The notes under the pieces were generated by a model, which saw only the letters and a list, made by a program, of their open reading frames with translations, was not told the origin of the DNA and did no database searches. Source: Sinomicrobium oceani (lineage in GTDB: Bacteria; Bacteroidota; Bacteroidia; Flavobacteriales; Flavobacteriaceae). Taken from it: a stretch of 64,000 nt of DNA. Positions 8,813 to 17,949 of this stretch are shown here, piece after piece (positions within the stretch are counted from its first letter, which is position 1; every line of letters begins with the position of its first letter). Made by a program: the position numbers and the translations under genes. The stretch is from the NCBI RefSeq assembly GCF_900119185.1, contig NZ_FPJE01000003.1:62001-126000 (forward strand). The letters run 5' to 3'.

Positions 8813-9958
8813 TCAGGGCATATCATATAGTTTGGCAACTTTCTGCACAATACGCAACCTTACTTCCGAAGTGTTTCTTCGTCCGTAGGCCGCTTTTGTC
8901 TTAAAGGCGAGAACGGTTTCTATGGCAGGGTAAACGGTGATGTTCTGCCCCATAGCCCCTTTGGCGGAATAAGCACCTTCATATCTTTTGTCTCTTACAT
9001 CCTGCCACAACCACCACATATAGCCGTAACCGAAATTGATGCCCGAATTGCGGAAATTGGGTACGTTATGGTTGAGTTCCGTATAAGCGGTCCGTTCGGC
9101 GAGCATTTCATCCACCCAGGATTCGCTGATGACCCTGGTGTCTTTCCATGTTCCTTTATTCAGCATGAGCAGTCCGAGGCGGGCCATGTCTCGTGTAGAA
9201 AACCACATAGGATAGGCGAGGTACCTGGAAATCGCCGTATTCCCTTCTTTGTGTTGCAGGGAACGGTCCCAGTCCTGCATGTGTAAGGGATCGGCGAGCT
9301 GCCGCTCTACTTCGTCATAAATGTTTGTGCCGGTTTCTTTTTCGAAGATATAGCCGGCTACATTAAAATCCCAGTTACTGTAGAGCCAGTAGGTACCCGG
9401 TTTTACACTACCTCGTTCCGGGGCGTATTCCTGCATGCCTCCCGGGTAGCCTTCGGGATGGAATATACCGGATCTTGCCGAGATGATATCCTTTACGGTG
9501 GCTGTCTGCTCTATGGGGAGAATGCCTTCGACATCGTCGATCTCCAGTTCCTTTACTGTTTTATCGAGCCGGATGGTGCCGTTCTCCACATAGCGGCCAT
9601 AGAGCATGGATAGCACGCTTTTCCGGCACGAGGCAATGTAACTTACTTCTTCCACATCGCCGAATTCGAAAACGACTTTCCCCCGGTGTACGATCATCAG
9701 TCCGGTTATTTTGGTACTGTCCGTCAGATATTCCCGGAAGGCATCTGTTTTTTTACGTTCCCATCTTTTGCTTTCTTCTTCAGATGCCCGGTGCCATATC
9801 CTGTCCGGGAATACCTGGGCCCGGAGACGTGTTATGGGACATCCGGTCAGGAGCAAAAGAAATATACCTAACATATATGGTGTCAGCACATCAGTCCGTT
9901 TTTTCAAACCAGACGTTTCTCGCCCTGCCATTACTGGCATATAGTCCTGTAATTTCAT
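8813..9958 (-). CDS. S12-like serine hydrolase (beta-lactamase fold), lipoprotein
   Basis: 381 residues from the first ATG. The fold's catalytic signatures are visible: SxxK as S110-C-R-K113, YxN as Y193-S-N195 and a third motif AKGAMG (332-337). A lipobox, LLLTGC with Cys40, anchors it in the envelope. The first ATG (9958) overlaps the upstream hydrolase gene by 68 bases; ATG codons at 9931 and 9874 (MLGIFLLLLTGC) would give a usual-length signal peptide and less or no overlap, so the start is uncertain. The family includes D-aminopeptidases, DD-peptidases and esterases. As the last gene of the susCD-M20-S12-S12 series it probably acts on peptides or amides in the periplasm. The true substrate is not shown. 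Confidence 0.85.
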   Translation of the reverse strand: MKLQDYMPVMAGRETSGLKKRTDVLTPYMLGIFLLLLTGCPITRLRAQVFPDRIWHRASEEESKRWERKKTDAFREYLTDSTKITGLMIVHRGKVVFEFGDVEEVSYIASCRKSVLSMLYGRYVENGTIRLDKTVKELEIDDVEGILPIEQTATVKDIISARSGIFHPEGYPGGMQEYAPERGSVKPGTYWLYSNWDFNVAGYIFEKETGTNIYDEVERQLADPLHMQDWDRSLQHKEGNTAISRYLAYPMWFSTRDMARLGLLMLNKGTWKDTRVISESWVDEMLAERTAYTELNHNVPNFRNSGINFGYGYMWWLWQDVRDKRYEGAYSAKGAMGQNITVYPAIETVLAFKTKAAYGRRNTSEVRLRIVQKVAKLYDMP

Positions 9959-11534
9959 TGTTTTGGTTTCGTTTGAATTTAATATTCCGCATCGGGTAAT
10001 CTCCCTGTAGTCTGTCTTCCTTTACCGGGGTCAATACTATTTTTCCGTGCCGGATATGGTAGGCAAAGAGTTTCCCGTCTTTGTAATGCAGGGTATAGAG
10101 CGTTTCCAGTTCGGGACTGTAATAGGTCCCCGTATAACTGTTCAGGAGGGCCGGAGTAGGCGGGGTTTTTACAAATTTTTCAAATTGTACGGGGGGGCTC
10201 CCGGCAGTGGGGTAGAGGGTCAAGGTATGGCCCTTAAAAGACAGTTTTTCTGCTGTAGCCGGTTGGACAGGGACAAAAGAATCTTTGGCTGCCGGAAGAT
10301 ATCCGGATATTTTTCTGCCGTTATGGAGCAGCAGGGTATCGCCCCGCGCACTTACCCGGCGTTGCTCGTAGGTTTTGTCATCCCAGTAATCCCCGATAAG
10401 GTTCTGTATATAGCGTTCCGGTAGTTTGATGGTACGGACAGGAGGTTCCTGGTCGTTTTTTCCGAATATAACCGTTGCGATCTCATCCGATAGGGAGGCG
10501 GGAGAAGATGAGGAGAAATTGGTCAGTACGACGATCGATGTTTTTTTTAGGGGAAAGACGGCGGCGTGAGAACGAAACCCACCGATAGAACCTCCGTGCG
10601 AAATACGCTGCTGTCCGTAGAGCGTATCGATATTAACACCAAAGGCATAGCGGTTAAAACTGCCGTCTGTCAACGGGTCCAGAGTCCGCATCATATCAAA
10701 GGCTTTTTCCCACCCGGGCCGAGGATCATAATAGTTTTTCAGGTATTTCAGCATGTCAGCCGTTGTGGTATGGATATTCCCCGAACCCACATAGCCCCAG
10801 TATTCCACAGCCCTGACAAAACCGTTGTCCGTAGCATCATAGGAGGTGGCGTTATCCGGGACCACGCGGTTGTACCGAGCTTCTACATAAGTTGCTGTCA
10901 TCCCCAATGGTTCAAAGATTTCATTTTGCATAAAAGTGGTAAAATCCTGTCCGGTGACGTTCTCAATAATATTGGCCAGGAACATATAACCGGTATTACA
11001 ATACAGGTATTCCGATCCGGGCTGGAAATTGAGATCCTGTTGTGCGGTCATGATCCGGTCCAGGTCGGCATTGGTACGAAGGTCATCATCCCGCCATCCG
11101 GCCAGAGCAAAAAGGGCATGCAGGCTCCGGAGTCCGCTGGTATGATGAAGCATCTGCCGGATGGTAATCCTGTTACCAAACCCGGGCAAATCGTCGATAT
11201 AACGGGATATGGGGGCATCCAAGGATAATTTGTGCTGCAGGTGAAGCACTACGATACCCAGACCACTGAACTGTTTGGAAACGGAAGCTATATTATAGCG
11301 CATCTCCGGGTTGTTGGGCACAGGATATTCGAGGCTGGCCAGGCCATAGGCCCCGGAGAATACCGTTTTGTCTCCCTGCATCACGGCTATACTGCCACCG
11401 GGATGCCCGGGAGCATTCCAGGAGCGGAAAAGGCTGTCTATTTTCGCGTATTGTGTTTCGCTGAGTTGTGCCTGTACTGCTGAGGTGAAAAGCAGTAAAA
11501 AAATCATATACAGCAGGGCTCGAAAGTTGTACAT
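9891..11534 (-). CDS. S12-like serine hydrolase with C-terminal beta domain
   Basis: 547 residues. A Sec signal peptide (cut after AVQAQ, about residue 23) precedes a class C beta-lactamase/DD-peptidase-like domain. Its motifs are SVSK (S84-x-x-K87), YCN (Y178-x-N180) and HGG (H313-x-G315). A C-terminal region (about 370-547, including YTGTYYSPELETLYTLHYKDG) resembles the lipocalin-like DUF3471 tail found on many family members. The gene starts 4 bases after the M20 peptidase stop, so the two are almost certainly co-transcribed. The context (SusC/SusD, M20 peptidase, second S12 hydrolase, D-aminoacylase nearby) suggests a D-amino-acid-specific peptidase or amidase rather than a beta-lactamase. 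This is inference. Confidence 0.9.
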   Translation of the reverse strand: MYNFRALLYMIFLLLFTSAVQAQLSETQYAKIDSLFRSWNAPGHPGGSIAVMQGDKTVFSGAYGLASLEYPVPNNPEMRYNIASVSKQFSGLGIVVLHLQHKLSLDAPISRYIDDLPGFGNRITIRQMLHHTSGLRSLHALFALAGWRDDDLRTNADLDRIMTAQQDLNFQPGSEYLYCNTGYMFLANIIENVTGQDFTTFMQNEIFEPLGMTATYVEARYNRVVPDNATSYDATDNGFVRAVEYWGYVGSGNIHTTTADMLKYLKNYYDPRPGWEKAFDMMRTLDPLTDGSFNRYAFGVNIDTLYGQQRISHGGSIGGFRSHAAVFPLKKTSIVVLTNFSSSSPASLSDEIATVIFGKNDQEPPVRTIKLPERYIQNLIGDYWDDKTYEQRRVSARGDTLLLHNGRKISGYLPAAKDSFVPVQPATAEKLSFKGHTLTLYPTAGSPPVQFEKFVKTPPTPALLNSYTGTYYSPELETLYTLHYKDGKLFAYHIRHGKIVLTPVKEDRLQGDYPMRNIKFKRNQNNEITGLYASNGRARNVWFEKTD

Positions 11535-11538
11535 CCTA

Positions 11539-12834
11539 TTATTTTTTGAGACCGGCCTGGGCCAGGGTGATCAGTAAGGCGAGTTTTATGGCTTCCGGAC
11601 CGTTCTCGTTAAGGTACCATTCGTCGAGGGAATGGGCCCCACCGCCTTTTCCGCCACGACCGATGCAAACGGCCGGAATACCGAGAGCGACAGGGATATT
11701 GATATTGGTAGATCCCCGTCCGGGTTGTGGTGTTTTACCAAAAAAGGAAGTAGCTGCAAGGGCACGTTGTATCAATGGCAATTCGGGGGAGAGTTCTCCC
11801 GAAGGTCTGTCCCCGATGCGGATAAGCTCATACGTAACCTGGTCTCGAATGCCACTCCGGTTATATGCGGTGATCGCCTTTTCTACCGATGTTTTGAATA
11901 TGTCTTCGATTTCCTGAAGGTTACGGGGGTCCAGTGCACGCATGTCTACTTCCATCCAGGATTCGAAAGGGATGGAGTTTATCGATGTTCCGCCGCCTAT
12001 GCGGCCTATGTTAAAGCTGGTTTTGGAAATATCCCCCGAAGTATAGGATTGGGCATCGGTAGCAAAAACATCAATAACTTTTCCGAGGGCATGGTGCGGA
12101 TTGGCCAGCCCGAAACTCCCCCACGAATGCCCTCCTTTACCGGATATAACAAGTTTGTAGCGTCTGGAGCCGAGTCCGGCATAGCTAATTCGCCCGAGAT
12201 CCCCGCCATCGATAGCAATCCAGGAGTCAACGTTCAGTCCGGATTCGTTGAAGATATATTTCATGCCCCGCAGATCTCCGAGTCCTTCTTCACCCACAGA
12301 ACCTACGAAAAGGACGTCTTTTTCTGTTCTGATACCGGTTTTGTTCATGGCTTTCAGGACGCTGATCACCATGGAGAGCCCACGGGTATCATCACCTATG
12401 CCCGGTGCTTTGAGTGTATCTCCCGATTTTTTCACGGTGACATCGGTACCTTCGGGGAAGACCACGTCGAGATGAGCTTCAAGTCCGACATACCCCGGGA
12501 TTCCCGCCGTGCCTTTACGAAGTCCGAGAACATTCCCCGCTTTATCGGTCCAGATACTGTCTATACCTGCCTCTTCGAGCATGGAAGCAAAGCGTTTTCC
12601 TCTTTCGGTTTCTTTAAAGGGAGGTGCGAGTATCTCCGTGAGTTCCACCAGATCTTCCATGGTTTCGTCATCCTGTTCATCGATGACGGTAAAAGCCTTT
12701 TTCAAAGCCTTGTCCTTACCGAGTTTGGTAATCTCCCGGGTATATTTTTTTTGTATGTCCGGGGTATGCTGGGCATGGATATTTAAAGAAAAAGCGATAA
12801 AAAAAGCACCCAGATACAGTGTCATAGTCTTCAT
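11539..12834 (-). CDS. Secreted M20-family metallopeptidase
   Basis: 431 residues from ATG 12834 (MKTMTLYLGAFFIAFSLNIHAQ), which gives a clean Sec signal peptide; an ATG 13 codons upstream adds an unlikely leader. Di-zinc peptidase residues of the M20/M25/M40 family can be seen: H121 in EAHLD, D148 in GIGDD, the E182-E183 pair in GEEGLGD, D210 in IDGGD and a late His in GGAHSLDEW. The dimerisation (lid) domain starts near SGKGGHSWG. The family includes dipeptidases, tripeptidases (PepT-like) and aminoacylases. It lies 100 bases after susD and 4 bases before an S12 hydrolase, so it probably finishes off imported peptides in the periplasm. Confidence 0.9.
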   Translation of the reverse strand: MKTMTLYLGAFFIAFSLNIHAQHTPDIQKKYTREITKLGKDKALKKAFTVIDEQDDETMEDLVELTEILAPPFKETERGKRFASMLEEAGIDSIWTDKAGNVLGLRKGTAGIPGYVGLEAHLDVVFPEGTDVTVKKSGDTLKAPGIGDDTRGLSMVISVLKAMNKTGIRTEKDVLFVGSVGEEGLGDLRGMKYIFNESGLNVDSWIAIDGGDLGRISYAGLGSRRYKLVISGKGGHSWGSFGLANPHHALGKVIDVFATDAQSYTSGDISKTSFNIGRIGGGTSINSIPFESWMEVDMRALDPRNLQEIEDIFKTSVEKAITAYNRSGIRDQVTYELIRIGDRPSGELSPELPLIQRALAATSFFGKTPQPGRGSTNINIPVALGIPAVCIGRGGKGGGAHSLDEWYLNENGPEAIKLALLITLAQAGLKK

Positions 12835-12934
12835 GTTTAAAATTTTAGTGTTAGTGTAAGCGGATCGGACCATTTAAATATAGCCATAATTTAAGGAAAG
12901 GGAAGATTTTACTTCCCTCATCCTATAGTGTTCA

Positions 12935-14341
12935 TTAGTAGTAATCCGGATTCTGATCTATGTTGTCATTCGCGTTGGTTTCTCCGTCGGGTATAGGCAG
13001 GATAAACCGGTCGTTGGGATAGGTGACTTCACATATGGTGGAGGTACAATCTTCGCGTACCATATCCTGTTTGTTCCTGGTAATGTCAAAGATACGGTGC
13101 CCTTCGAAACAGAGTTCTCTTCGTCTTTCCTTCAGGATCTCTTCGGTAAGAGCATCTCCGGTAAGGGTGAGGGGTACTGCATCGGGATTGGCACGTTGTC
13201 TGATGAGCTGCAGATCGGATCGTGCACCGATAAAATCGTTCATTCTGGCCCGCGCCTCGGCACGGTTGAGGTACACTTCGGAAAGGCGGATAACAGGAAT
13301 GTTATCCGTACCTATCTGTGAACCCGAACTCGGATATTTGTTAACCCGCAAACAGCAATATACCCCGCTAAGTTTGGGATCGGACATAAACATGGTTTTG
13401 CGGACATCATTGTCATCCATCATATCCAGCAGATCTTTTGCAGGCAGGTAATCTCCGTACCCGGTGGCTTTATACATACCTCCGAGATGATCGGAGCCGG
13501 GATTGTCCGTAATGCTGTACACCATTTCTACGATGGCTTCCGAAGAATTTCCTTCGAGAAACATGGAGGGATAAGCTGCTGCGGTAGCCAGTTCGTATTT
13601 CTGGCTGTCGATGACATCCGTGGCTTTGGCTTCTGCATTTTCATAGTCTTCCATATAGAGATAAACCCTGGATAACATGGCCTGTGCTGCTTCTTTGGAG
13701 AAATAGCCGGCATTGGAAGGATCTATGGTCATGAGGTCTTCCGCAGTAATGAGATCGGACAATACCTGGGTATAGACTTCCGCTACCGTATTTCTCGAGG
13801 GCAGGGCCATAGGATCGTAGGCAGTAACTACAGGCACCCCGAGATGGGAAGCATCGGCAGTATATGTATAGTGTTGTGCATACAGGCGTACGAGATCGAA
13901 ATGCCCTACGGCGCGTAACATGTACGCCTGTCCGAGGATATTGTTAAATTCGGTTTTGTTGCTTTCCAGGGGTTCGTATTCCGCATTGATCATAGTATTG
14001 GCAATATTGATGCCCTCGTAAATGGTTTTCCAGACGTCTTCCGGAATAAAATTGGTGAATGTACCGTTGTATTCGGCCCATTCCTTGGCCCGGTTGGCGC
14101 TGGCATTCTGCTTTACGTCCTCACCCATGACATCGGGTACCAGCAGAAAATATCTTCCATACCAGTTGGAGCTCTGCATCTGGTCGTACCCACCGAAAAT
14201 AGCTGACTGAAAGTCCTTAAGGGATTTCAGGTATTCCGTATCCGTAATGTTTTGCTGAGGTTCGCGATCTAAAAAATCACTGCCGCATGACAGGGACAAC
14301 ATCAATCCCGCACCTATCAATATTTGTTTAGTTAGCTTCAT
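12935..14341 (-). CDS. SusD/RagB-family lipoprotein (peptide-type locus)
   Basis: 468 residues; lipobox LSLSC (Cys19) then GSDFLDREPQQN, the classical SusD start. The helical core carries AYMLRAVGHFDLVRLYAQ and the C-terminal SusD signature (VIRLSEVYLNRAEA, ERRRELCFEGHRIFDI, YPNDRFILPIP). It is clearly paralogous to the SusD at 34365-35780: both have HFDLVRL, TADASHLGVPV and NDRFILPIP in register. The next genes downstream are an M20 peptidase and two S12 hydrolases, so the bound ligand is more likely peptide-like than glycan. Confidence 0.93.
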   Translation of the reverse strand: MKLTKQILIGAGLMLSLSCGSDFLDREPQQNITDTEYLKSLKDFQSAIFGGYDQMQSSNWYGRYFLLVPDVMGEDVKQNASANRAKEWAEYNGTFTNFIPEDVWKTIYEGINIANTMINAEYEPLESNKTEFNNILGQAYMLRAVGHFDLVRLYAQHYTYTADASHLGVPVVTAYDPMALPSRNTVAEVYTQVLSDLITAEDLMTIDPSNAGYFSKEAAQAMLSRVYLYMEDYENAEAKATDVIDSQKYELATAAAYPSMFLEGNSSEAIVEMVYSITDNPGSDHLGGMYKATGYGDYLPAKDLLDMMDDNDVRKTMFMSDPKLSGVYCCLRVNKYPSSGSQIGTDNIPVIRLSEVYLNRAEARARMNDFIGARSDLQLIRQRANPDAVPLTLTGDALTEEILKERRRELCFEGHRIFDITRNKQDMVREDCTSTICEVTYPNDRFILPIPDGETNANDNIDQNPDYY

Positions 14342-14367
14342 AATATTTTTTTAGAATCGTTAGTTGT

Positions 14368-17300
14368 TTAAAATCCTATGTTTAGTCCCACACTGACGGT
14401 TTTGTTGATGGGTGTAATGGTGTTGTACACGCCGTTAATGGTCTGTTCCGGATCGAAGTAAAGGGACTTGTCTTTTACCCAGGTCCAGAAATTGGCCATG
14501 TCGATATAGACCCTAAGGCTGCTCAACTGCATCTTTTCGAGTATTTCGGAAGTAAAGTCATAGTTCAGGGTCAGCGATTTCAGCCGGATATAATCTCCTT
14601 CAAAGAGGTAGCGATCGGAATATTGGGTGTTGGACGACTGATTGCCACCCCATCGGAACTGCGGGAATAATGCTTCCTGCCCGGGAGTGGTCCACCTGTT
14701 CTCGAAGGCATAGGCAGAAGTACTTCTCGGGTTATACCTGCCATCGCTGTGGATAACCCAGCCGGGAGCGTCATAGAGATAATTCCCGAATTGGTAATTG
14801 AACATGGCGTTCAGGGAGATGTTCTTATAGTGCGCACTGAGGTTAAACCCTCCGTAGAAATCAGGGGTGGCCGATTTTCCATCGTAATACCGTATGGCAT
14901 CGTTTACATTGTTGGTCGTGGTAGTTTTTGTACCATCGGTGTACCATAGCGGATCTCCGTTGGCAGGATCTACTCCTGCCCAGCCATAGAGGAAATATTC
15001 CTGAATGTCACGGCCTTCTTCGAGCCTTTTGGTGCCATCGGTAATCGGGGAAGGGAGGTATGTGATCTCATTGTTCAAGAAGGTAATATTTCCTCCGAGG
15101 GAAAGTCCGAAATTTTCTGTGTTTACGATATTGGCATGCAGTGCAATTTCCCATCCGCTGTTTTTCATGTCGCCTATATTTTCCGTAACCGATTCGAAAC
15201 CTGTGGTCAGCGAAAGTGGTCTGTCGAGCAGAAGGTCAGATGATACCTTATTGAAGTACTCTACGGAACCGGAGAGGACATAATCAAACAAAGTGAAGTC
15301 TATACCTGCATTGAAAGTGTTCTGGGATTCCCAGGTCAGTAATGCATTTGCCACCTGCGAAGGGGCTGCTGCGGCCTGACCGTCATAAGCTCTGTTAAAG
15401 CCCCATAGCCCGGCCCAGTTGTAATTTCCTATTCCGGCATTCCCGGAAGTACCGTAACTGGTCCTCAATTTCAGGTTGTTGACAAATTTAGCGTCACTCA
15501 TGAAGTTTTCCTTGGATATGGTGTACCCGCCTCCTACAGACCAGAAGGTACCCCATCTGCGGTCCGGTCCGAACCGGGAAGAGCCATCCCGGCGTATGGA
15601 GCCGGAGAGAAAATATTTTTTGTCATAATCATAGTTGATCCGTCCGAAATAGGAGTTAAAAGAGTATTCTATCCTGCTGCTGCCTACCGAAGTCGGATTG
15701 GCTGCATTGTCCAGGTATTTGAGTTCCGGATGCGAAAAGCCTTCGCCCTCGGCACTTACGATCGAGGTTTCCACGGCCTGTGCTTCGTAAGCAGCAAACA
15801 CGTTGAGGCTATGTACCTCGTTGAAGGTAGTGTGATAGTTAAGCGATTGTGTTCCGAGCCAGTTGTACTCGGTTGTCCGTGCTTCTTCGGCAATACCACC
15901 TACATTTCTTCCGTCCCCGTACCTTGCATTTGAAAAGATATATTCGCTGATATTCAGGATATCAAAACTCCATGCGGATTTAAAGGTGAGGTTATCCAGG
16001 ATCTTATAGCTGATGGTGAGGTTGTCGAGAATACGTGACTGATCCAGTTCCCTGCGATCTTCCCTGAGGTGTCCCATAGGGTTGTTTCCTGCCATAATAT
16101 CGGTATGTTCGCCATAGAAATCACCGTTCTCGTCATACACAGGTATGGTAGGAGGTAATAACAGGGCAAGATAAAAAGGGGCCTGCCAACGGGTACCGTC
16201 CGTAATGCCGCGCTGGTGGAATTTGGATAACGACATATTGTTGGTGAGCTGTAGTCTTTCCGTGAGTTTTACGTCTATATTCGCACGGAGTGAGTACCTC
16301 CGGAACATATTCTCTTCTACGATACCATCCTGGTTAAAATAATTCCCGGAAACAAAGTATGTAATGTTTTCACTACCGCCGTTTGCACTCAGATCGTATT
16401 CCTGGGTAATGCCCGTGCGGGTGATCTCGTCATACCAGTTGACATCATAATAATCGCCGGTATCAGGGTTTACGGGAAAAAGCGTGGCAAACTGTGCTGC
16501 GGCCTCATCGGTAGTCAGGGTTCCGGCATTGGCATATCCTTCCATAAAAAGTTGCCTGTATTGTGTGGTATTCAGGGGTTTCAGGAGGTTGTTATAGGCT
16601 TCGGAAGAAAAGCCGAGTTTGGATTTTAAGCTGATCTTTGCTTTTCCGGCCTTACCGCTTTTAGTGGTGATCAGCACAACCCCGTTAGCTCCCCTGGAAC
16701 CGTAAATGGCAGTGGAAGCCGCATCTTTAAGAACGACAAGACTTTCGATATCATTCGGGTTTATGGAAGCCAGAACATTGGAGCTGCTTCCGTCATTGCC
16801 GAAATCGGTTTGTGAAACACTTCCGGAAGTTACCGGAATACCGTCTATGACATACAGCGGATCGTTGGAGGCATTGATAGATCCGATACCTCTGACCCTT
16901 ACCGATATCGCTGCTCCGGGTGCCCCGTCGCTGGTAACGACCTGCAGACCGGGAGAAGCTCCCTGCATGGCATTCTGAAAGCTGGAGGAGGGCAGCATTT
17001 CAAGAGCTTCACTTTTTATCGTGGCGACAGACCCCGTGAGTTCTTCTTCACTCTGCGAACCGTATCCGACTACGATGACTTCACTGAGCTGGGAAGCATC
17101 TGCCTCGAGTTCGACATGCAGTGTGGTACGGTTACCTACCGTTACTTCCGAAGATTTCATACCCATATAGGAAAAAACGAGAATATCATCGGGAGAGGCG
17201 ATGATGGTGTATTTTCCGTCAAAATCAGTGGTTGTACCTTTTGAAGAACCCTTTACCTGTACAGAGACTCCGAGTAATGGCCCGGAATCGTCCGATACCG

Positions 17301-17379
17301 TCCCGGTAATGGAGTTTTGCGAGTACATAATTCCGCAAAGGAAAAATGTCATCACCTGTAATAGTTTGTTTTGAATCAT
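14368..17379 (-). CDS. SusC/RagA TonB-dependent transporter, no STN domain
   Basis: 1003 residues. A signal peptide (about 1-21) leads directly into the carboxypeptidase-D regulatory-like domain (24-92; LLGVSVQVKGSSKGTTTDFDG), a TonB-box-like SEVIVVGYG (99-107), the plug (DPLYVIDGIPVTSGS, VVLKDAASTAIYGSRGANGV) and the barrel, ending VGLNIGF. It lacks the STN domain, so it cannot signal to a FecR as the other two minus-strand SusC proteins can. It resembles the SusC at 35793-39182 along its length (INASNDPLYVIDGIPV versus INAGSDPLYVVDGIPV; YAGVDPANGD shared). It forms the outer-membrane barrel of the complex with the SusD 26 bases downstream. Confidence 0.95.
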   Translation of the reverse strand: MIQNKLLQVMTFFLCGIMYSQNSITGTVSDDSGPLLGVSVQVKGSSKGTTTDFDGKYTIIASPDDILVFSYMGMKSSEVTVGNRTTLHVELEADASQLSEVIVVGYGSQSEEELTGSVATIKSEALEMLPSSSFQNAMQGASPGLQVVTSDGAPGAAISVRVRGIGSINASNDPLYVIDGIPVTSGSVSQTDFGNDGSSSNVLASINPNDIESLVVLKDAASTAIYGSRGANGVVLITTKSGKAGKAKISLKSKLGFSSEAYNNLLKPLNTTQYRQLFMEGYANAGTLTTDEAAAQFATLFPVNPDTGDYYDVNWYDEITRTGITQEYDLSANGGSENITYFVSGNYFNQDGIVEENMFRRYSLRANIDVKLTERLQLTNNMSLSKFHQRGITDGTRWQAPFYLALLLPPTIPVYDENGDFYGEHTDIMAGNNPMGHLREDRRELDQSRILDNLTISYKILDNLTFKSAWSFDILNISEYIFSNARYGDGRNVGGIAEEARTTEYNWLGTQSLNYHTTFNEVHSLNVFAAYEAQAVETSIVSAEGEGFSHPELKYLDNAANPTSVGSSRIEYSFNSYFGRINYDYDKKYFLSGSIRRDGSSRFGPDRRWGTFWSVGGGYTISKENFMSDAKFVNNLKLRTSYGTSGNAGIGNYNWAGLWGFNRAYDGQAAAAPSQVANALLTWESQNTFNAGIDFTLFDYVLSGSVEYFNKVSSDLLLDRPLSLTTGFESVTENIGDMKNSGWEIALHANIVNTENFGLSLGGNITFLNNEITYLPSPITDGTKRLEEGRDIQEYFLYGWAGVDPANGDPLWYTDGTKTTTTNNVNDAIRYYDGKSATPDFYGGFNLSAHYKNISLNAMFNYQFGNYLYDAPGWVIHSDGRYNPRSTSAYAFENRWTTPGQEALFPQFRWGGNQSSNTQYSDRYLFEGDYIRLKSLTLNYDFTSEILEKMQLSSLRVYIDMANFWTWVKDKSLYFDPEQTINGVYNTITPINKTVSVGLNIGF

Positions 17380-17949
17380 AATGTTAGAGAGTTTAGGAAG
17401 CTTTTATTTTCATCAGGTTAAGGATGTATAAATCCGGCCCGGGGAAGTCACACCTGTATCAGGAGTTTCCTTTTCCGGAAGGAAAATCATCATTAATCTG
17501 TCATAAATCAGTTTGTGTCGCGTGTACTTTCGGGTTCTGTCCGAACTTTATTTTACGCGAATCACAGGAATGTATATGGAGAGCCCTTTCATAAACATAT
17601 GGGGAAGATAGAAAAAATGACAGGAGACGTGGCATACCAATTTCCTGTCCTTTGGCAGTCCAATATAAAATGAGAAGACTTTGTCAGTAAAACTTTAAAA
17701 AATAAAGATAAACGTTTTAATTTTGTTGTAGTTTATTGTTTAACAGTTTTTTACGTGTTTTTAGGAGGTTTTTGATTTCATAATTATAAAGGGGTAAATT
17801 TGATTTGTTTTGAATTTTGGATATTTCAAATTAAGAATTTGGTAATGTCTATGCGCAGACCAATTATTGGTCATTTCCGAGAAGCTTCAAAAAAAAATAC
17901 CTCCAAAAAAATGAAGGTATTGTGAGCAGGAGTAAAAACGGTTACTAAT
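17380..17949. other. 570-base non-coding stretch upstream of susC
   Basis: No credible gene. It must contain the susC promoter, but no exact minus-strand TAnnTTTG box is visible. It holds the D-aminoacylase terminator (17889-17921) and a 15-base interrupted palindrome GACCAATTATTGGTC at 17858-17872, a possible regulator site. The middle (about 17660-17850) is very AT-rich. Confidence 0.6.
17889..17921 (-). terminator. Intrinsic terminator of the D-aminoacylase operon
   Basis: Read on the minus strand, AATACCT and AGGTATT (17915-17921 with 17896-17902) form a 7-bp stem followed immediately by nine T. It lies 28 bases past the D-aminoacylase stop codon. Confidence 0.75.

Noticed and set aside
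8813-11534. Antibiotic-resistance beta-lactamases
   Set aside because: The S12 fold motifs alone do not separate beta-lactamases from D-aminopeptidases or esterases, and the operon context is peptide uptake.
11632-12786. Plus-strand open frame of 384 codons
   Set aside because: Antisense to the M20 peptidase; it is a by-product of the codon pattern of the real gene.
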